Source: Ghiorsea bivora (GTDB taxonomy: Bacteria; Pseudomonadota; Zetaproteobacteria; Mariprofundales; Mariprofundaceae). Taken from it: DNA of 64,000 nucleotides. The position numbers were made by a program, and so were the translations under genes. The stretch spans positions 1 to 64,000 of the forward strand of contig NZ_JQLW01000013.1 of the NCBI RefSeq assembly GCF_000744415.1. The letters are read 5' to 3'. A model generated the notes under the pieces. That model did no database searches and was not told the DNA's origin. It saw only the letters and a list, made by a program, of their open reading frames with translations. Every line of letters starts with the position of its first letter. Positions within the stretch are counted from its first letter, which is position 1. Positions 1 to 8,043 of the stretch are shown piece after piece.

Positions 1-185
1 TTCAAACTGCTATTTAGAGTTCTGGTTACCCAAATGACTGACGAACAATCGTTGGGTTTGTTCAGTCCGTAGCGTTAAGCTACTACTGGAATTTCGTTTG
101 CCTCAATGACCACGAGCGATCACAGGGTTTATTAGCAAGTAGCTTTCAAGCTGCTACTGAAATTTAGTTTATCTCAATGGTTAAG
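1..185. repeat. Degenerate tandem repeat, period about 71 bp
   Basis: Three diverged copies of one unit follow each other at about 1-67, 68-138 and 139-185. Units 2 and 3 both begin with GTAGC, carry a nearby GCTAC able to form a small hairpin, and continue through a shared GAATTT/GAAATTT and CTCAATG. Unit 1 is the most diverged and is cut by the window edge. The period is not a multiple of three, so it is unlikely to be coding. From 186 to 328 I see only AT-rich sequence downstream of the umuC-like gene. Function unknown. Confidence 0.55.
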
Positions 186-328
186 TTTCAACCAATGAAC
201 TGGTTATTTATCATTCTACATCCATCTAACGTAGCCGATTATATCTGCACCCGATGTTACGTCAATTATTAATTTACTAAGTATATTAGTAGGTTAACGA
301 TATAGGGAGTATGATTAAGGTAACTGTT

Positions 329-1552
329 TTAAGTCGCTATGATAAGGGGGTACTTAAACTTCACTCTTGGCACAGCCGCTTTGCAAATCGTAGCAGGCGC
401 TAAGACTTGGCTGCCAAATCGTGTATTAATATCATCCATTACTTTGGTAATGGTAAGCTGTTTGTTCATTTGAAGCGAGGTAGTGAATAGATTGCCTTGT
501 TGTGTGTCAGGTGCAATGGCAGATGCAACCACACCACATGCCCGATATTGCTCACCATGTTTGAATAGATGTTTAAACATACTGAGTATAATGCGGATGA
601 TATTGCTGTAATCATTGGTTGGTGTGATACGCACTTTATGCCCAACGGCCTCAAATGATTTGAGGCGGATAAAAACGCTAACCAATGATGTGGTTAATTG
701 TTGCCGCACCAGCTCGGTGACCACTCTTGTAGTGTGATAAGTTAGATGTCTTTCAATCAGTGCCTTGTTGGTGGTTACAGCACCCAAACTTGCGGTTCGT
801 GCAATGGTCTTGGGCATGGGAGGATGAAGCTCAAGAGGAAACACAGGTGTGCCATTCAGCTCATGCCATAAATCTACGCCCGTCTTACCCAACATATAAT
901 CAATGCGTTCAACAGGTGTATTGATAAAATCATAAGCAGTATGGATATTAAACTTCAACATCAGTTGTTTTCGATTTCGACCAATGCCAGGAATATTACC
1001 CACAGGCACATCTTTGAGAAAGTTGCTGATGCGTCTTCCTGCAATGATTGTTGTGCCATTGGGTTTATTCATTTCTGATGCAATCTTGGCAAGAATACGG
1101 GTGGTGGATATACCCACAGACACCGTGATTCCCACTTCATTGTAAACCGTTGCCCGAATATGGTCTGCGATTTCACGGTAAGACTTTCGCCACATTGAGC
1201 GAATGCCATTCATATCAATAAAACCTTCGTCTATGGAGTAAGCTTCAATATCTGAGCTATACCTGCGAAAAATTGAAAACATTTTTTCAGAAATTAGCCC
1301 GTAATAATAAAAATCAGCCGATAAGAAATGCGCTTCAGGCATAAGCTTTTTGGCATCCCAAACAGGCATACCCGTCTTGATGCCTATAGCTTTGGCATCA
1401 TAGGTCTTGGCAACCACACAGGCATCTTGACTGGATAATACGCATACAGGCTGCCCTTTAAGGTCTGGGCGGCGGGTTAGCTCACATGATGCGAAGAAAC
1501 AATCTGCATCCACATGGGCAATGGCATTGTACCAATTGCTGGATTGACTCAA
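329..1552 (-). CDS. umuC: UmuC-like Y-family translesion DNA polymerase (copy 1)
   Basis: A 407-residue Y-family polymerase for DNA-damage bypass. The palm shows the first metal aspartate in DADCFFASCE (D15; F20 would be the steric gate) and the second acidic pair in YSIDEG (D108, E109). A helix-hairpin-helix with GIGRNRKQ follows near residue 190, then a little-finger domain. The start overlaps the stop of the upstream LexA/UmuD-like gene by 4 bp (ATGA), so the two are translationally coupled as in umuDC. A full-length paralogue lies at 40293-41516 on the same strand. The length is close to UmuC (about 420) rather than DinB (about 350). The family call is firm; whether it is active cannot be seen. 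Confidence 0.9.
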   Translation of the reverse strand: MSQSSNWYNAIAHVDADCFFASCELTRRPDLKGQPVCVLSSQDACVVAKTYDAKAIGIKTGMPVWDAKKLMPEAHFLSADFYYYGLISEKMFSIFRRYSSDIEAYSIDEGFIDMNGIRSMWRKSYREIADHIRATVYNEVGITVSVGISTTRILAKIASEMNKPNGTTIIAGRRISNFLKDVPVGNIPGIGRNRKQLMLKFNIHTAYDFINTPVERIDYMLGKTGVDLWHELNGTPVFPLELHPPMPKTIARTASLGAVTTNKALIERHLTYHTTRVVTELVRQQLTTSLVSVFIRLKSFEAVGHKVRITPTNDYSNIIRIILSMFKHLFKHGEQYRACGVVASAIAPDTQQGNLFTTSLQMNKQLTITKVMDDINTRFGSQVLAPATICKAAVPRVKFKYPLIIAT

Positions 1553-2124
1553 TGGATTTTACGGAATAAACCAACCATCTCACCATAGATTTCTAATGTT
1601 GATTCAGGGCGGATAATCGGGAAAGCATCATTGGCAGGTTCTAAATACATACCTTGTTTATCTTTGCGCAAATATTTAACGGTAAACTCACCATCAATCA
1701 TCGCCACCACAATGCTACCTACGGCAGGTGTGGCTTTACGCTCAACCACAAGCATATCCCCATCATTGATACCTGCGTTAATCATGGATTCACCACTCAC
1801 TTTCACCAACACAGTGGACGCAGGGTGCTCCACCAAATACTCATCAATGGTAATCGAATCACCCATCAATTCTGCCGCAGGGCTTGCAAAACCAGCAGGC
1901 ACAGCGCCAACAAAAGAGCGAGCAAAGAAATGATTTTCAGGCACAGCACGACCATCTGGTGCTTTGCCCAAGTAACCTGCAAAAATCATACGCTCGACAA
2001 ACTTAGCAGCACCACGTTTGGACATGCCAATCAATTGAGCAATACCATTATGTGAAGGAATGGTGCGGTGAAGCGCATAGTAGTCTTGTAATTTGCCGAG
2101 ATACTCATGGTCTTTATTATTCAT
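1549..2124 (-). CDS. umuD: LexA/UmuD-like self-cleaving repressor (copy 1)
   Basis: A 191-residue protein with a winged-helix-type N-terminus (about 1-62) joined to an S24 peptidase domain. The predicted self-cleavage bond is A77-G78 in VPAGFASPAAE, very like UmuD's CGFPSPA site. The catalytic dyad is S113 (SGESM) and K150 (TVKYL). The DNA-binding head makes it longer than UmuD (139), so it probably acts both as SOS-type repressor and as polymerase accessory subunit. It is first in an operon with the umuC-like gene (4-bp overlap). An operator-like GTATCC box lies 12 bp upstream of the start. The paralogue is 41513-42088. Confidence 0.88.
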   Translation of the reverse strand: MNNKDHEYLGKLQDYYALHRTIPSHNGIAQLIGMSKRGAAKFVERMIFAGYLGKAPDGRAVPENHFFARSFVGAVPAGFASPAAELMGDSITIDEYLVEHPASTVLVKVSGESMINAGINDGDMLVVERKATPAVGSIVVAMIDGEFTVKYLRKDKQGMYLEPANDAFPIIRPESTLEIYGEMVGLFRKIH

Positions 2125-2136
2125 GCCCGAAGCATA

Positions 2137-2152
2137 GTATCCAATCGAGCAC
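2137..2152 (-). promoter_or_regulatory. Candidate autoregulatory operator of umuDC copy 1
   Basis: GTATCC, 4 nt, then an imperfect second half GAGCAC. At the equivalent position before the second copy (42102-42117) the dyad is perfect: GTATCC, AGTC, GGATAC. Conservation of place and first half suggests the binding site of the LexA/UmuD-like repressor. Confidence 0.5.
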
Positions 2153-2182
2153 CTAGCAATATTTTAATGAAGATGTCTTCTT

Positions 2183-2215
2183 TGCGACACTGAATGGCGC
2201 AAGGTGTGTTTCCTT
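2183..2215 (+). promoter_or_regulatory. Island operator/promoter element 1 (FtsZ-like gene)
   Basis: TGCGACA (2183-2189), 5 nt, TGGCGCA (2195-2201), 8 nt, then TTCCTT as a poor -10. The dyad fits the island consensus well but the -10 is the weakest of the set. The FtsZ-like start is 18 bp further on, preceded by GAGG. Confidence 0.6.
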
Positions 2216-2232
2216 TACCTCTTTGAGGTCTA

Positions 2233-2811
2233 ATGATGAATAGAAAGAGGAAGAATGAAGTGGTATATATTGGTATTGGAGGTTGTGGTGTTTCGATATT
2301 GGAATGCGGCATAGGATTACTGCCCAAAGGAACGACATGTATTGCCATTGATCGAGATGGTAAAACACTTAATCAAGTCAAACATATTAAACATAAGTTG
2401 CCTTTGCTTAAACTAAGAATAACGGGTTCTCACCTTGAATATTCTGAACAAGCAAAAGAGCAAATACAAGAAAGCATAGACATGCAAAGACTACGTTTAG
2501 ACCTATCATTGAAGCAAACAGGTCGAGTAGTAGTGATGGCGGGCATTGGTGGAGTTGTTGGCTCATGGGCAACACTGCTTTTATGCAACCAATTTATTGA
2601 AGAAGGCAAGTTGGTAGATTTAGTTTTGGTAAAACCTTTTGCTTTTGAGAAAGAGAGAACAGAACTTGTAGAGTATGTGTTACCTTTATTCTCTGACAAG
2701 ATAAGGCAGTATATATTTCACAATGATAACTTAACCAGTAGTAGCAACTTAAGTATGAAAGAATCATTTGATAACATGAACCAACAAATATTCGATGCAT
2801 TGAAAGGGTAA
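2233..2811 (+). CDS. Truncated, degenerate FtsZ/tubulin-like GTPase-domain protein
   Basis: A 192-residue protein resembling only the N-terminal half of FtsZ. It starts with a nucleotide-loop-like GIGGCG (14-19), then AIDRDGKTL where FtsZ has the NTD-xxxL segment. It keeps AGIGG at 103-107, but the tubulin signature GGGTGTG is altered (G106 G107 V V G S W), and it retains KPFAFEKER where FtsZ has KPFxFEGKxR. It ends before the T7 loop and has no C-terminal domain, so it should not hydrolyse GTP or polymerise normally. It could still cap or bind host FtsZ (inference). It stands alone behind island element 1. ATG codons at 2233 and 2236 are both possible. The fold assignment is by motif reading. 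Confidence 0.65.
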   Translation: MMNRKRKNEVVYIGIGGCGVSILECGIGLLPKGTTCIAIDRDGKTLNQVKHIKHKLPLLKLRITGSHLEYSEQAKEQIQESIDMQRLRLDLSLKQTGRVVVMAGIGGVVGSWATLLLCNQFIEEGKLVDLVLVKPFAFEKERTELVEYVLPLFSDKIRQYIFHNDNLTSSSNLSMKESFDNMNQQIFDALKG

Positions 2812-2825
2812 ATCCTATTTACCAG

Positions 2826-2848
2826 TTATTCACAGGCAATGTGGATAA
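2826..2848. other. Palindromic pair of DnaA-box-like sequences (left)
   Basis: TTATTCACA (2826-2834) and TGTGGATAA (2840-2848) face each other across the 5-nt spacer ggcaa. Each half matches the DnaA box TTATNCACA. Almost the same structure occurs at 39832-39854 near the other end of the island. Both lie just after a stop codon and upstream of a TGCCTATAAA motif and an island promoter element. There is no U-run, so it is not a normal terminator. Confidence 0.55.
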
Positions 2849-2924
2849 AATAATTCTCTGATTATTAGCTGCGTTAGCGTGCCTATAAAAGTGTCAGTCC
2901 ATCACAAGTAACGGATTGCTTCGG

Positions 2925-2957
2925 TGCGACAGAAGTTGACGCATGATAGTTTATACT
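2925..2957 (+). promoter_or_regulatory. Island operator/promoter element 2 (HIRAN operon)
   Basis: TGCGACA (2925-2931), 5 nt, TGACGCA (2937-2943), 8 nt, TATACT as -10 (2952-2957). This is the best consensus copy. A TTTTAGGAG ribosome-binding region and the ATG at 2987 follow. Confidence 0.75.
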
Positions 2958-2986
2958 CTTTTTAAAATAAATTTTAGGAGCGTATT

Positions 2987-3349
2987 ATGACGAAAGAATT
3001 ATCACGAGAAACGTTTGAAAAGCCTGCGCATCTCCACTATAAATCAATGTTTATAACTGGATTCAAGTTCTACGAAGGTGCCTTTGTTTTCAAAAAATTA
3101 AAAGTAGGAACAAAGCTAGATTTGATTGCAGACCCAAAGAACCAACATGATGACAGTGCGGTTGAAGTTCACTTTAAAGGCAAAAAGATTGGATTTATTC
3201 CAAGGGCTCAAAATTATTCAATCTCAAAGCTATTACTTGCTGGGTATAATGTGTTTGAAGCTGTGGTGCAGCAGGTTTGCCCAGATGAAAACCCTGAGAG
3301 ACAAGTTCGTGTTGGTATTTTTATTATGGAGGTTGAGGCCGTTAAATGA
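2987..3349 (+). CDS. HIRAN-domain protein
   Basis: A 120-residue protein that is nearly all one HIRAN domain. It shows GFKFYEGAF near residue 25, a DPKNQHDDSAVEV segment near 50 (family pattern EPxNxxDxxAV), KKIGFIPR near 67 and a C-terminal beta strand. HIRAN domains bind 3' single-stranded DNA ends and usually sit on SNF2 helicases; here it is free-standing. It is first of a three-gene operon and overlaps the DnaB-like gene by 4 bp (ATGA), which suggests a joint role with that protein. An AGGAG motif precedes the start. Confidence 0.8.
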   Translation: MTKELSRETFEKPAHLHYKSMFITGFKFYEGAFVFKKLKVGTKLDLIADPKNQHDDSAVEVHFKGKKIGFIPRAQNYSISKLLLAGYNVFEAVVQQVCPDENPERQVRVGIFIMEVEAVK

Positions 3350-4011
3350 GTTATGAAGGATATGCTTTAAAAGATTTACTTATGGATTCATATGAGGAGC
3401 TGCAAAAGCGATATGACGATAATGATAAAGGGTCGGAGCCAATTGGATTTGAGACTATTGAAATTAAGCTTAACTCAGCTTTTGATTTCTTTAAGAAAGG
3501 AGGACTTTATATGCTTTCAGGAGCAGTGCCTCGAGATAATAGAGAATGTTTGATGTCAATGGCTATTGCCAATATAGCAGACTTTAAATCCACGCGAAAA
3601 GTGTTGGTGTTCCTACGTAAGACTGACCTTCAAGAATGGGGGATGCAATTACTTAGTTATGCCTCGGATGTACCGATGAAGAAAATTAGGAAGGGTGATT
3701 TTGAGACTGATGATTGGCGAAGTTTTGCGGCAGCAACGGGAGATTTGGCTGAGGTTGGTGTGCATCTTTATGAAAGTGTAGATGAATTAAATGATTGTGT
3801 GAGCTATTGTAGAGCCCAATATAAAGCAGGGAATTGTTTTGATGTGGTTGTTATCGATGGGCTAACATTACAGGAAGCAACCGACTTGGATGATGGTGGT
3901 GAAGTACGCCAATATTTGTCTGCTTTGGCAAAAGACTTGCAGGTATCGATTGTTACCTCTAGCCCAACATATAAAGGAAAGAAAAAACCAATGTTAGAAA
4001 GGGTGTTTTAA
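3346..4011 (+). CDS. DnaB-helicase-like RecA-fold protein lacking Walker A
   Basis: A 221-residue protein resembling the linker plus first part of the replicative helicase DnaB. ALKDLLMDSYEELQKRY (7-23) looks like the DnaB linker helix. A GF and GGL segment (34-54) matches the entry to the RecA fold. LSGAVPRDNREC (57-68) stands where DnaB has a GKT Walker A, so the nucleotide-binding lysine is gone. A Walker B-like VVVIDGLTL is present near 168, and the motif-4 arginine-finger region is missing. It is probably ATPase-dead and may dock on DnaB or its loader (inference). It sits between HIRAN and SemiSWEET genes. Confidence 0.6.
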   Translation: MSYEGYALKDLLMDSYEELQKRYDDNDKGSEPIGFETIEIKLNSAFDFFKKGGLYMLSGAVPRDNRECLMSMAIANIADFKSTRKVLVFLRKTDLQEWGMQLLSYASDVPMKKIRKGDFETDDWRSFAAATGDLAEVGVHLYESVDELNDCVSYCRAQYKAGNCFDVVVIDGLTLQEATDLDDGGEVRQYLSALAKDLQVSIVTSSPTYKGKKKPMLERVF

Positions 4012-4013
4012 GT

Positions 4014-4295
4014 ATGGAGATTGATGGTTGGCAATGGGTTGGCTCCATTGCAGCGATGTCGTTCACGTTTGGTTTTGTTGACCAAGTTCGCGTGACTTAT
4101 AAAACGAAGTGTGTGCTAGGTTTGTCGTTAGTTCAATGGGTGGTGTTTGCCACTGCATCATTATTGTTTGTTGCATACTATGGACATCTTGAGCAATGGC
4201 TTATGCTGAGCGTGTCTGTGTTTGGGTTTGCCTGTTGTTTTGCTGTGGTGGTGATGATTTTTTGGTTTAGTAAAGCAGGAATTAACGATGAGTAG
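4014..4295 (+). CDS. SemiSWEET-like small PQ-loop membrane protein (copy 1)
   Basis: A 93-residue protein with three membrane segments (about 8-25, 37-56, 62-87), the size and layout of SemiSWEET half-transporters. Family-like features are a GSIAA start of helix 1, a polar QVRVTYKTK loop after it, GLSLVQW leading into helix 2 and YYGHLEQW between helices 2 and 3. SemiSWEETs dimerise to carry sugars. It begins 2 bp after the DnaB-like stop, so it is third in that operon. A clear paralogue at 11465-11737 also ends an island operon. Substrate unknown. Confidence 0.7.
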   Translation: MEIDGWQWVGSIAAMSFTFGFVDQVRVTYKTKCVLGLSLVQWVVFATASLLFVAYYGHLEQWLMLSVSVFGFACCFAVVVMIFWFSKAGINDE

Positions 4296-4353
4296 TTTTT
4301 ATCTGATTGCGCATCAATAAATTTTTCGGCTGATTGCTTTAATGGTGCTTTAG

Positions 4354-4386
4354 TAAGACACTAGATGACGCAAGGGGTGATATGTT
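4354..4386 (+). promoter_or_regulatory. Island operator/promoter element 3
   Basis: TAAGACA (4354-4360), 5 nt, TGACGCA (4366-4372), 8 nt, TATGTT as -10 (4381-4386). It serves the small gene at 4441 and perhaps the genes behind it. Confidence 0.65.
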
Positions 4387-4440
4387 TCTCTATAAACATA
4401 GTCAGCACACAAATGAAATAGAATAAACGGGGAGGCAAGC

Positions 4441-4680
4441 ATGGCAGTTTTTAGACCAATTGATAAAGGTGATTCAGAAAATACGCCAAAACCAATTTTT
4501 TACTCGAAACACGAAGAAAATAAATATTATTATAATATGGTAAACCCACAAAATGGTTTGCGTTATGACATTCCTATGCTAACTCCAACTGACCCTGATT
4601 ATTTCTCCAAATATGTTTATTTTATGAAAATGAAAGAACAATCAGAAGAAACATTCGATAAGATATTAAGGTGGGATTGA
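4441..4680 (+). CDS. Small hypothetical protein (79 aa)
   Basis: Not recognised. A polar, tyrosine-rich 79-residue protein without a signal peptide or membrane segment. A strong GGGGAGG ribosome-binding site precedes the ATG and island element 3 lies 55 bp upstream, so it is very likely expressed. An 82-bp gap separates it from the next gene, which may share its transcript. Confidence 0.6.
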   Translation: MAVFRPIDKGDSENTPKPIFYSKHEENKYYYNMVNPQNGLRYDIPMLTPTDPDYFSKYVYFMKMKEQSEETFDKILRWD

Positions 4681-4762
4681 TTTTATAACGGTCAAGTTGA
4701 TTTGTTGACTAACAGTCAGGTGAGAAAAATTAGGGGCACTTCCCTTTATAGGAAAACATAAA

Positions 4763-5380
4763 ATGAAAGAAGCTTTATTTATAAACAAGCACGACAATAA
4801 AGAGGGTTATCAGACCGACTTCGATAAGATTGCAAAAGTATTGTTAAATCGTGCCGAATTGAAAGTAAATAAAACTGCTTATCGTATCATAGAAATAGAG
4901 TTCTATTATCATGCTGCTAATCATATTGACGTTTATTGTCACAAAAACCCAAGGCAAAGAAAAAGTCAAAGATTGTACTTCCATCGTTTCAATGAATCTG
5001 GAAAATATGATGCTCTTAGACGTAAAGGGATTGATATTACCCTAGGTGACGAGAATGAAGTTTATGGTGGTATATTAATTCGAGCGGTTGAGAATATAAG
5101 AACAAAGAAAATTATAACTGGAATCGGCAAGCTGACTAATCAAATTATTGATGGTGTTGGTGGCGCTAACAGAACTGATTCAGTTCGTAAGATTTATAAG
5201 GAAGATAAAAATATTTTTGATTCATCTGGAATGGTTTACCTGCAATCTAGCCAAGAAAACAGCTTGCCAATTTTTAAAAAACAACGTCAAGGACTTAATC
5301 AGAAAAAAGGCGATGAGGATAAGTTTTACCTTGATGTTAAATATAATTATTTCACATACCCTGAAATTGAAGTTTTGTAA
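4763..5380 (+). CDS. Hypothetical protein (205 aa)
   Basis: Not identified with confidence. It is soluble and basic. Its central part contains YRIIEIEFYYH (near 40), a DVYCHKNPRQ segment, YFHRFNESGKY and KGIDITLGD, followed by GGILIRAVENI. That pattern of spaced His, Asp and Glu residues around two beta-rich blocks vaguely resembles the alkyladenine-glycosylase fold, but no diagnostic motif is certain. It lies between a small island gene and the 5'-nucleotidase, and its AT-rich codon use matches the island. Confidence 0.55.
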   Translation: MKEALFINKHDNKEGYQTDFDKIAKVLLNRAELKVNKTAYRIIEIEFYYHAANHIDVYCHKNPRQRKSQRLYFHRFNESGKYDALRRKGIDITLGDENEVYGGILIRAVENIRTKKIITGIGKLTNQIIDGVGGANRTDSVRKIYKEDKNIFDSSGMVYLQSSQENSLPIFKKQRQGLNQKKGDEDKFYLDVKYNYFTYPEIEVL

Positions 5381-5427
5381 TAGTTAAACTGGTTTATTAG
5401 AGACCTTATTATGACTTAGGAGAGATT

Positions 5428-6408
5428 ATGGCAGCAGTAGATTTATCGGATACTTTGGTTATTGGCATTACAGCTACTGCCTTATTTGATTTGAGTGAAG
5501 CGGATAGAGTTTTTCGTGCCGCATTTGAAAAAGACAAGGAAACAGCTGTTCGAGATTATCGAGCTTATATGCTTGAGCGCGAACATGATAATTTGGCTGA
5601 TGGCACGGGCATGCCGTTGGTAGAAGCATTGCTTGGGCTGAACCAATACCAGCCAGAGGGTGAAGCGCCATTGGTACACGTTGTGGTGATGTCTCGCAAT
5701 AGTCCTGAAACAGGGTTGCAGGTATTACATAATATTCGCCGCAAAGGTTTGCCTATTTCACGGCATGCTTTCACAGGTGGTGAATCTGTGGTGGATTATC
5801 TTGATACATTTGATGTGGATTTATTTTTAACCACACGATCCAAAGATGCGCAAAAAGTGATTGATGCTGGTAGTTGTGCGGCGGCCACTCTCAAAGAACC
5901 ACCAGAAATCCATGTGAAGGTTCCTGAAGGACAAGTACGTATTGCTTTTGATGGTGATGCGGTTTTATTCGATGAGGGTAGTGAATTTGTTTATAAAACT
6001 GCGGGTCTGCAAGCATTTGAGAAGCACGAAGATAGCAAAAAGGATGAGCCTATGATAGATGGACCCTACGCCATCTTACTGCGTAAACTTTCCCGCCTGC
6101 AAGAACGCTTGCCATTTAGCGTGGAATTTTCACCAGTACGCATTTCTATTGTAACTGCTCGCAGCTCACCATCTGAGATGCGTGTTATCAACACACTAAG
6201 GCACTGGGGTGTATATGTGGATGAAATGTTTTTTCTTGGGGGCTTGGAAAAAAGCAAAGTTTTGAAAGCTTTTAATTCACATATTTTTTTCGATGACCAA
6301 GATTTGCATTTGGAAACCGTTTCGCATACCGTGCCCGCTGGCAAAGTACCATACAAATCGGACTCTCCATTAAACAAACTAGGAGGGCGGAAGCTTTGTT
6401 TAATGTAA
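5428..6408 (+). CDS. 5'-nucleotidase of the cN-I type
   Basis: A 326-residue cytosolic 5'-nucleotidase (cN-I/YmjG-like HAD family), which dephosphorylates nucleoside monophosphates. An N-terminal DTLVIGITATALFDL block opens the protein. An RIAFDGDAVLFDEG motif near residue 172 is the HAD-type DxD-like element, and a C-terminal block has FLGGLEKSKVL and FFDDQDLH. Length is close to the family norm. A TTAGGAGAG ribosome-binding site is 7 bp from the ATG. It sits among defence-like genes alongside two sirtuin-type genes and a SLOG gene, which may point to nucleotide or NAD metabolism (inference). Confidence 0.8.
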   Translation: MAAVDLSDTLVIGITATALFDLSEADRVFRAAFEKDKETAVRDYRAYMLEREHDNLADGTGMPLVEALLGLNQYQPEGEAPLVHVVVMSRNSPETGLQVLHNIRRKGLPISRHAFTGGESVVDYLDTFDVDLFLTTRSKDAQKVIDAGSCAAATLKEPPEIHVKVPEGQVRIAFDGDAVLFDEGSEFVYKTAGLQAFEKHEDSKKDEPMIDGPYAILLRKLSRLQERLPFSVEFSPVRISIVTARSSPSEMRVINTLRHWGVYVDEMFFLGGLEKSKVLKAFNSHIFFDDQDLHLETVSHTVPAGKVPYKSDSPLNKLGGRKLCLM

Positions 6409-6476
6409 GCTTGGATAAACAGCTTGTCGAGCCATGGATAATAAGAAAGCAGGTTAGTTAAATAAAAGGGTACCAT

Positions 6477-7646
6477 GTGAATAATCAATTTAAAGTCTCG
6501 TTACTAAACGGGCGAGAAAATATCTTAGTAACTTGTTCGGTTATCATAATTATAGCTATTGCATGGTTAGGAACTATTGATGTGCCTGTAGAAGCACACA
6601 TCAATGATTCAATTGTTAACGCAGCAGCAATTTATGCAATTTCACGTGGAATCAATGCTGTCTTATCATTGCTTCAGAGTGTAGATATTTCTATTGTGGT
6701 TGCATCTTTTTCTCCAGGTGAATTGTTAGACCCAATTAACGATATGATAGAGAGATTCTCAGAAGTTATGACTTATGCTCTAGCGTCTCTAGCTATGCAA
6801 AAAATATTAATTGTTCTTGCCCAGCAAAATATATTCAGTATTTTTATCACGATAGCAGGTACAGCTTATCTCTATTTTAAATGGGTTCATCATAAGTTTC
6901 TTAGCTATGCGTTCCAAACATTTATAACTCTTGTTTTTCTAAGATTCTTTTTGGTTCTAGTTTTATTGGTGAATGGGCTTGTGGATACTTATTTTATCGA
7001 CACTCAAATTCATAAAGAGAAGATGGAACTAAGTACGATGGAGGGAAAGTTAAACAGTATTAATACGTTTACAAAAGGTTCATTATCAACAGCAGATGAG
7101 ATGAACGAGGAGTCTATGGCTTTAGAATTACAAGCTCAGGGTGATAATCTGGATCAACAAATTGCGACAGAGAAAGCAGCTCTTGAGTCACAAAGAAATA
7201 AGGTTCAAGTACTTGAAGATCAATTGTCACTTTTAAACTCAGATGAAGGTTTGGTGGATGTAGTCAAAAATGTGTTTGCTAGTGATGATACACCAGAGAT
7301 TTTAGCAGAGAGGGAAAGGCTAACCTCGTTGGAAGCCAGTTTAGAGTCAGTAACAGAGAGTCGTGAAAACATTACTAGAAAGCTGGAATGTGTTCAAAAG
7401 AACTTGAAAGGTGAGGAATGTATACTACCTGAAGCAGAAAATAGCTTTACTTGGAACCCTGTTGATTCCTTGAAAGAAAAGATTGCAGAGTTAAAGGAAT
7501 CTAGTGGAAAATGGTTTGAGAGTGTTATCACCTTATTGGCTCTGATGTTGTTAAAAACAATCGTCTTTCCCCTGTTATTTTTGTATGGTGTTGTAAAAGT
7601 TGTGAAGCTGATTTGGAGAAGAGAATCTTTAAACATAACGGAATAG
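6477..7646 (+). CDS. Membrane protein with long central coiled coil
   Basis: Not recognised. It has 389 residues: one membrane segment near 16-33, further hydrophobic segments between about 98 and 165, a long acidic heptad-rich coiled coil (about 170-325) and a last membrane segment near 346-375 before a short basic tail. The likely start is the GTG at 6477, since the overlapping ATG at 6475 is followed at once by a stop. AAAAGGG serves as ribosome-binding site. It is 68 bp behind the 5'-nucleotidase. The layout resembles a membrane-anchored sensor or effector scaffold, but no function can be assigned. Confidence 0.6.
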   Translation: MNNQFKVSLLNGRENILVTCSVIIIIAIAWLGTIDVPVEAHINDSIVNAAAIYAISRGINAVLSLLQSVDISIVVASFSPGELLDPINDMIERFSEVMTYALASLAMQKILIVLAQQNIFSIFITIAGTAYLYFKWVHHKFLSYAFQTFITLVFLRFFLVLVLLVNGLVDTYFIDTQIHKEKMELSTMEGKLNSINTFTKGSLSTADEMNEESMALELQAQGDNLDQQIATEKAALESQRNKVQVLEDQLSLLNSDEGLVDVVKNVFASDDTPEILAERERLTSLEASLESVTESRENITRKLECVQKNLKGEECILPEAENSFTWNPVDSLKEKIAELKESSGKWFESVITLLALMLLKTIVFPLLFLYGVVKVVKLIWRRESLNITE

Positions 7647-8043
7647 GTGTCTCGGGATTTGATTTACTGAGATATGTTGGAACATTAAGTGACTTGTTGA
7701 TAAAAGTTTGGGTAATGTAGTATTTTTTAGTATAGAAGCTATTAAGATTTCTTTTTAGGGGCTGAGTTCCCATGAGGCCTTTGTGTATGCTTTATGCAAG
7801 TGAACCAATATTGAAAAGGTAACTGATAAAGACACTAGATGTCGTTAAACGCAGTAAATTGATGTTAGTGAAAATACTGCCTAAATAAACGTCAAGCGGC
7901 ACTGTAAATTATGAACTGAAACAATTTCGGTAATTAATAACAAAGATAGAAAAGGTTTACAGGGTTACGCCAATAATCATTGCTATTGAGCCTAGTGGGA
8001 ACGAAAGAAGTAATTTGATTTATAAAGCAGGAGTTTAGTTGTA
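7647..8043. other. Intergenic region, 397 bp
   Basis: AT-rich and without a supported gene. The only recognisable structure is the island promoter element at 7828-7860, whose transcript would have a leader of about 175 nt before the gene at 8044. Confidence 0.5.
7828..7860 (+). promoter_or_regulatory. Island operator/promoter element 4 (weak)
   Basis: AAAGACA (7828-7834), 5 nt, TGTCGTT (7840-7846), 8 nt, TAAATT (7855-7860). The spacing is exact but the halves are diverged. The next gene starts 183 bp downstream. Confidence 0.45.

Noticed and set aside
1631-2055. Plus-strand open frames opposite the LexA/UmuD-like gene
   Set aside because: They mirror the real gene, lack ribosome-binding sites and recur in the paralogue only because the coding strand is conserved.
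2937-2957. Reading TTGACG inside the dyad right half as a normal -35 box
   Set aside because: The distance to the conserved -10 is only about 10 nt, far below 16-18, and the T before TGACGCA is not conserved among the sites.
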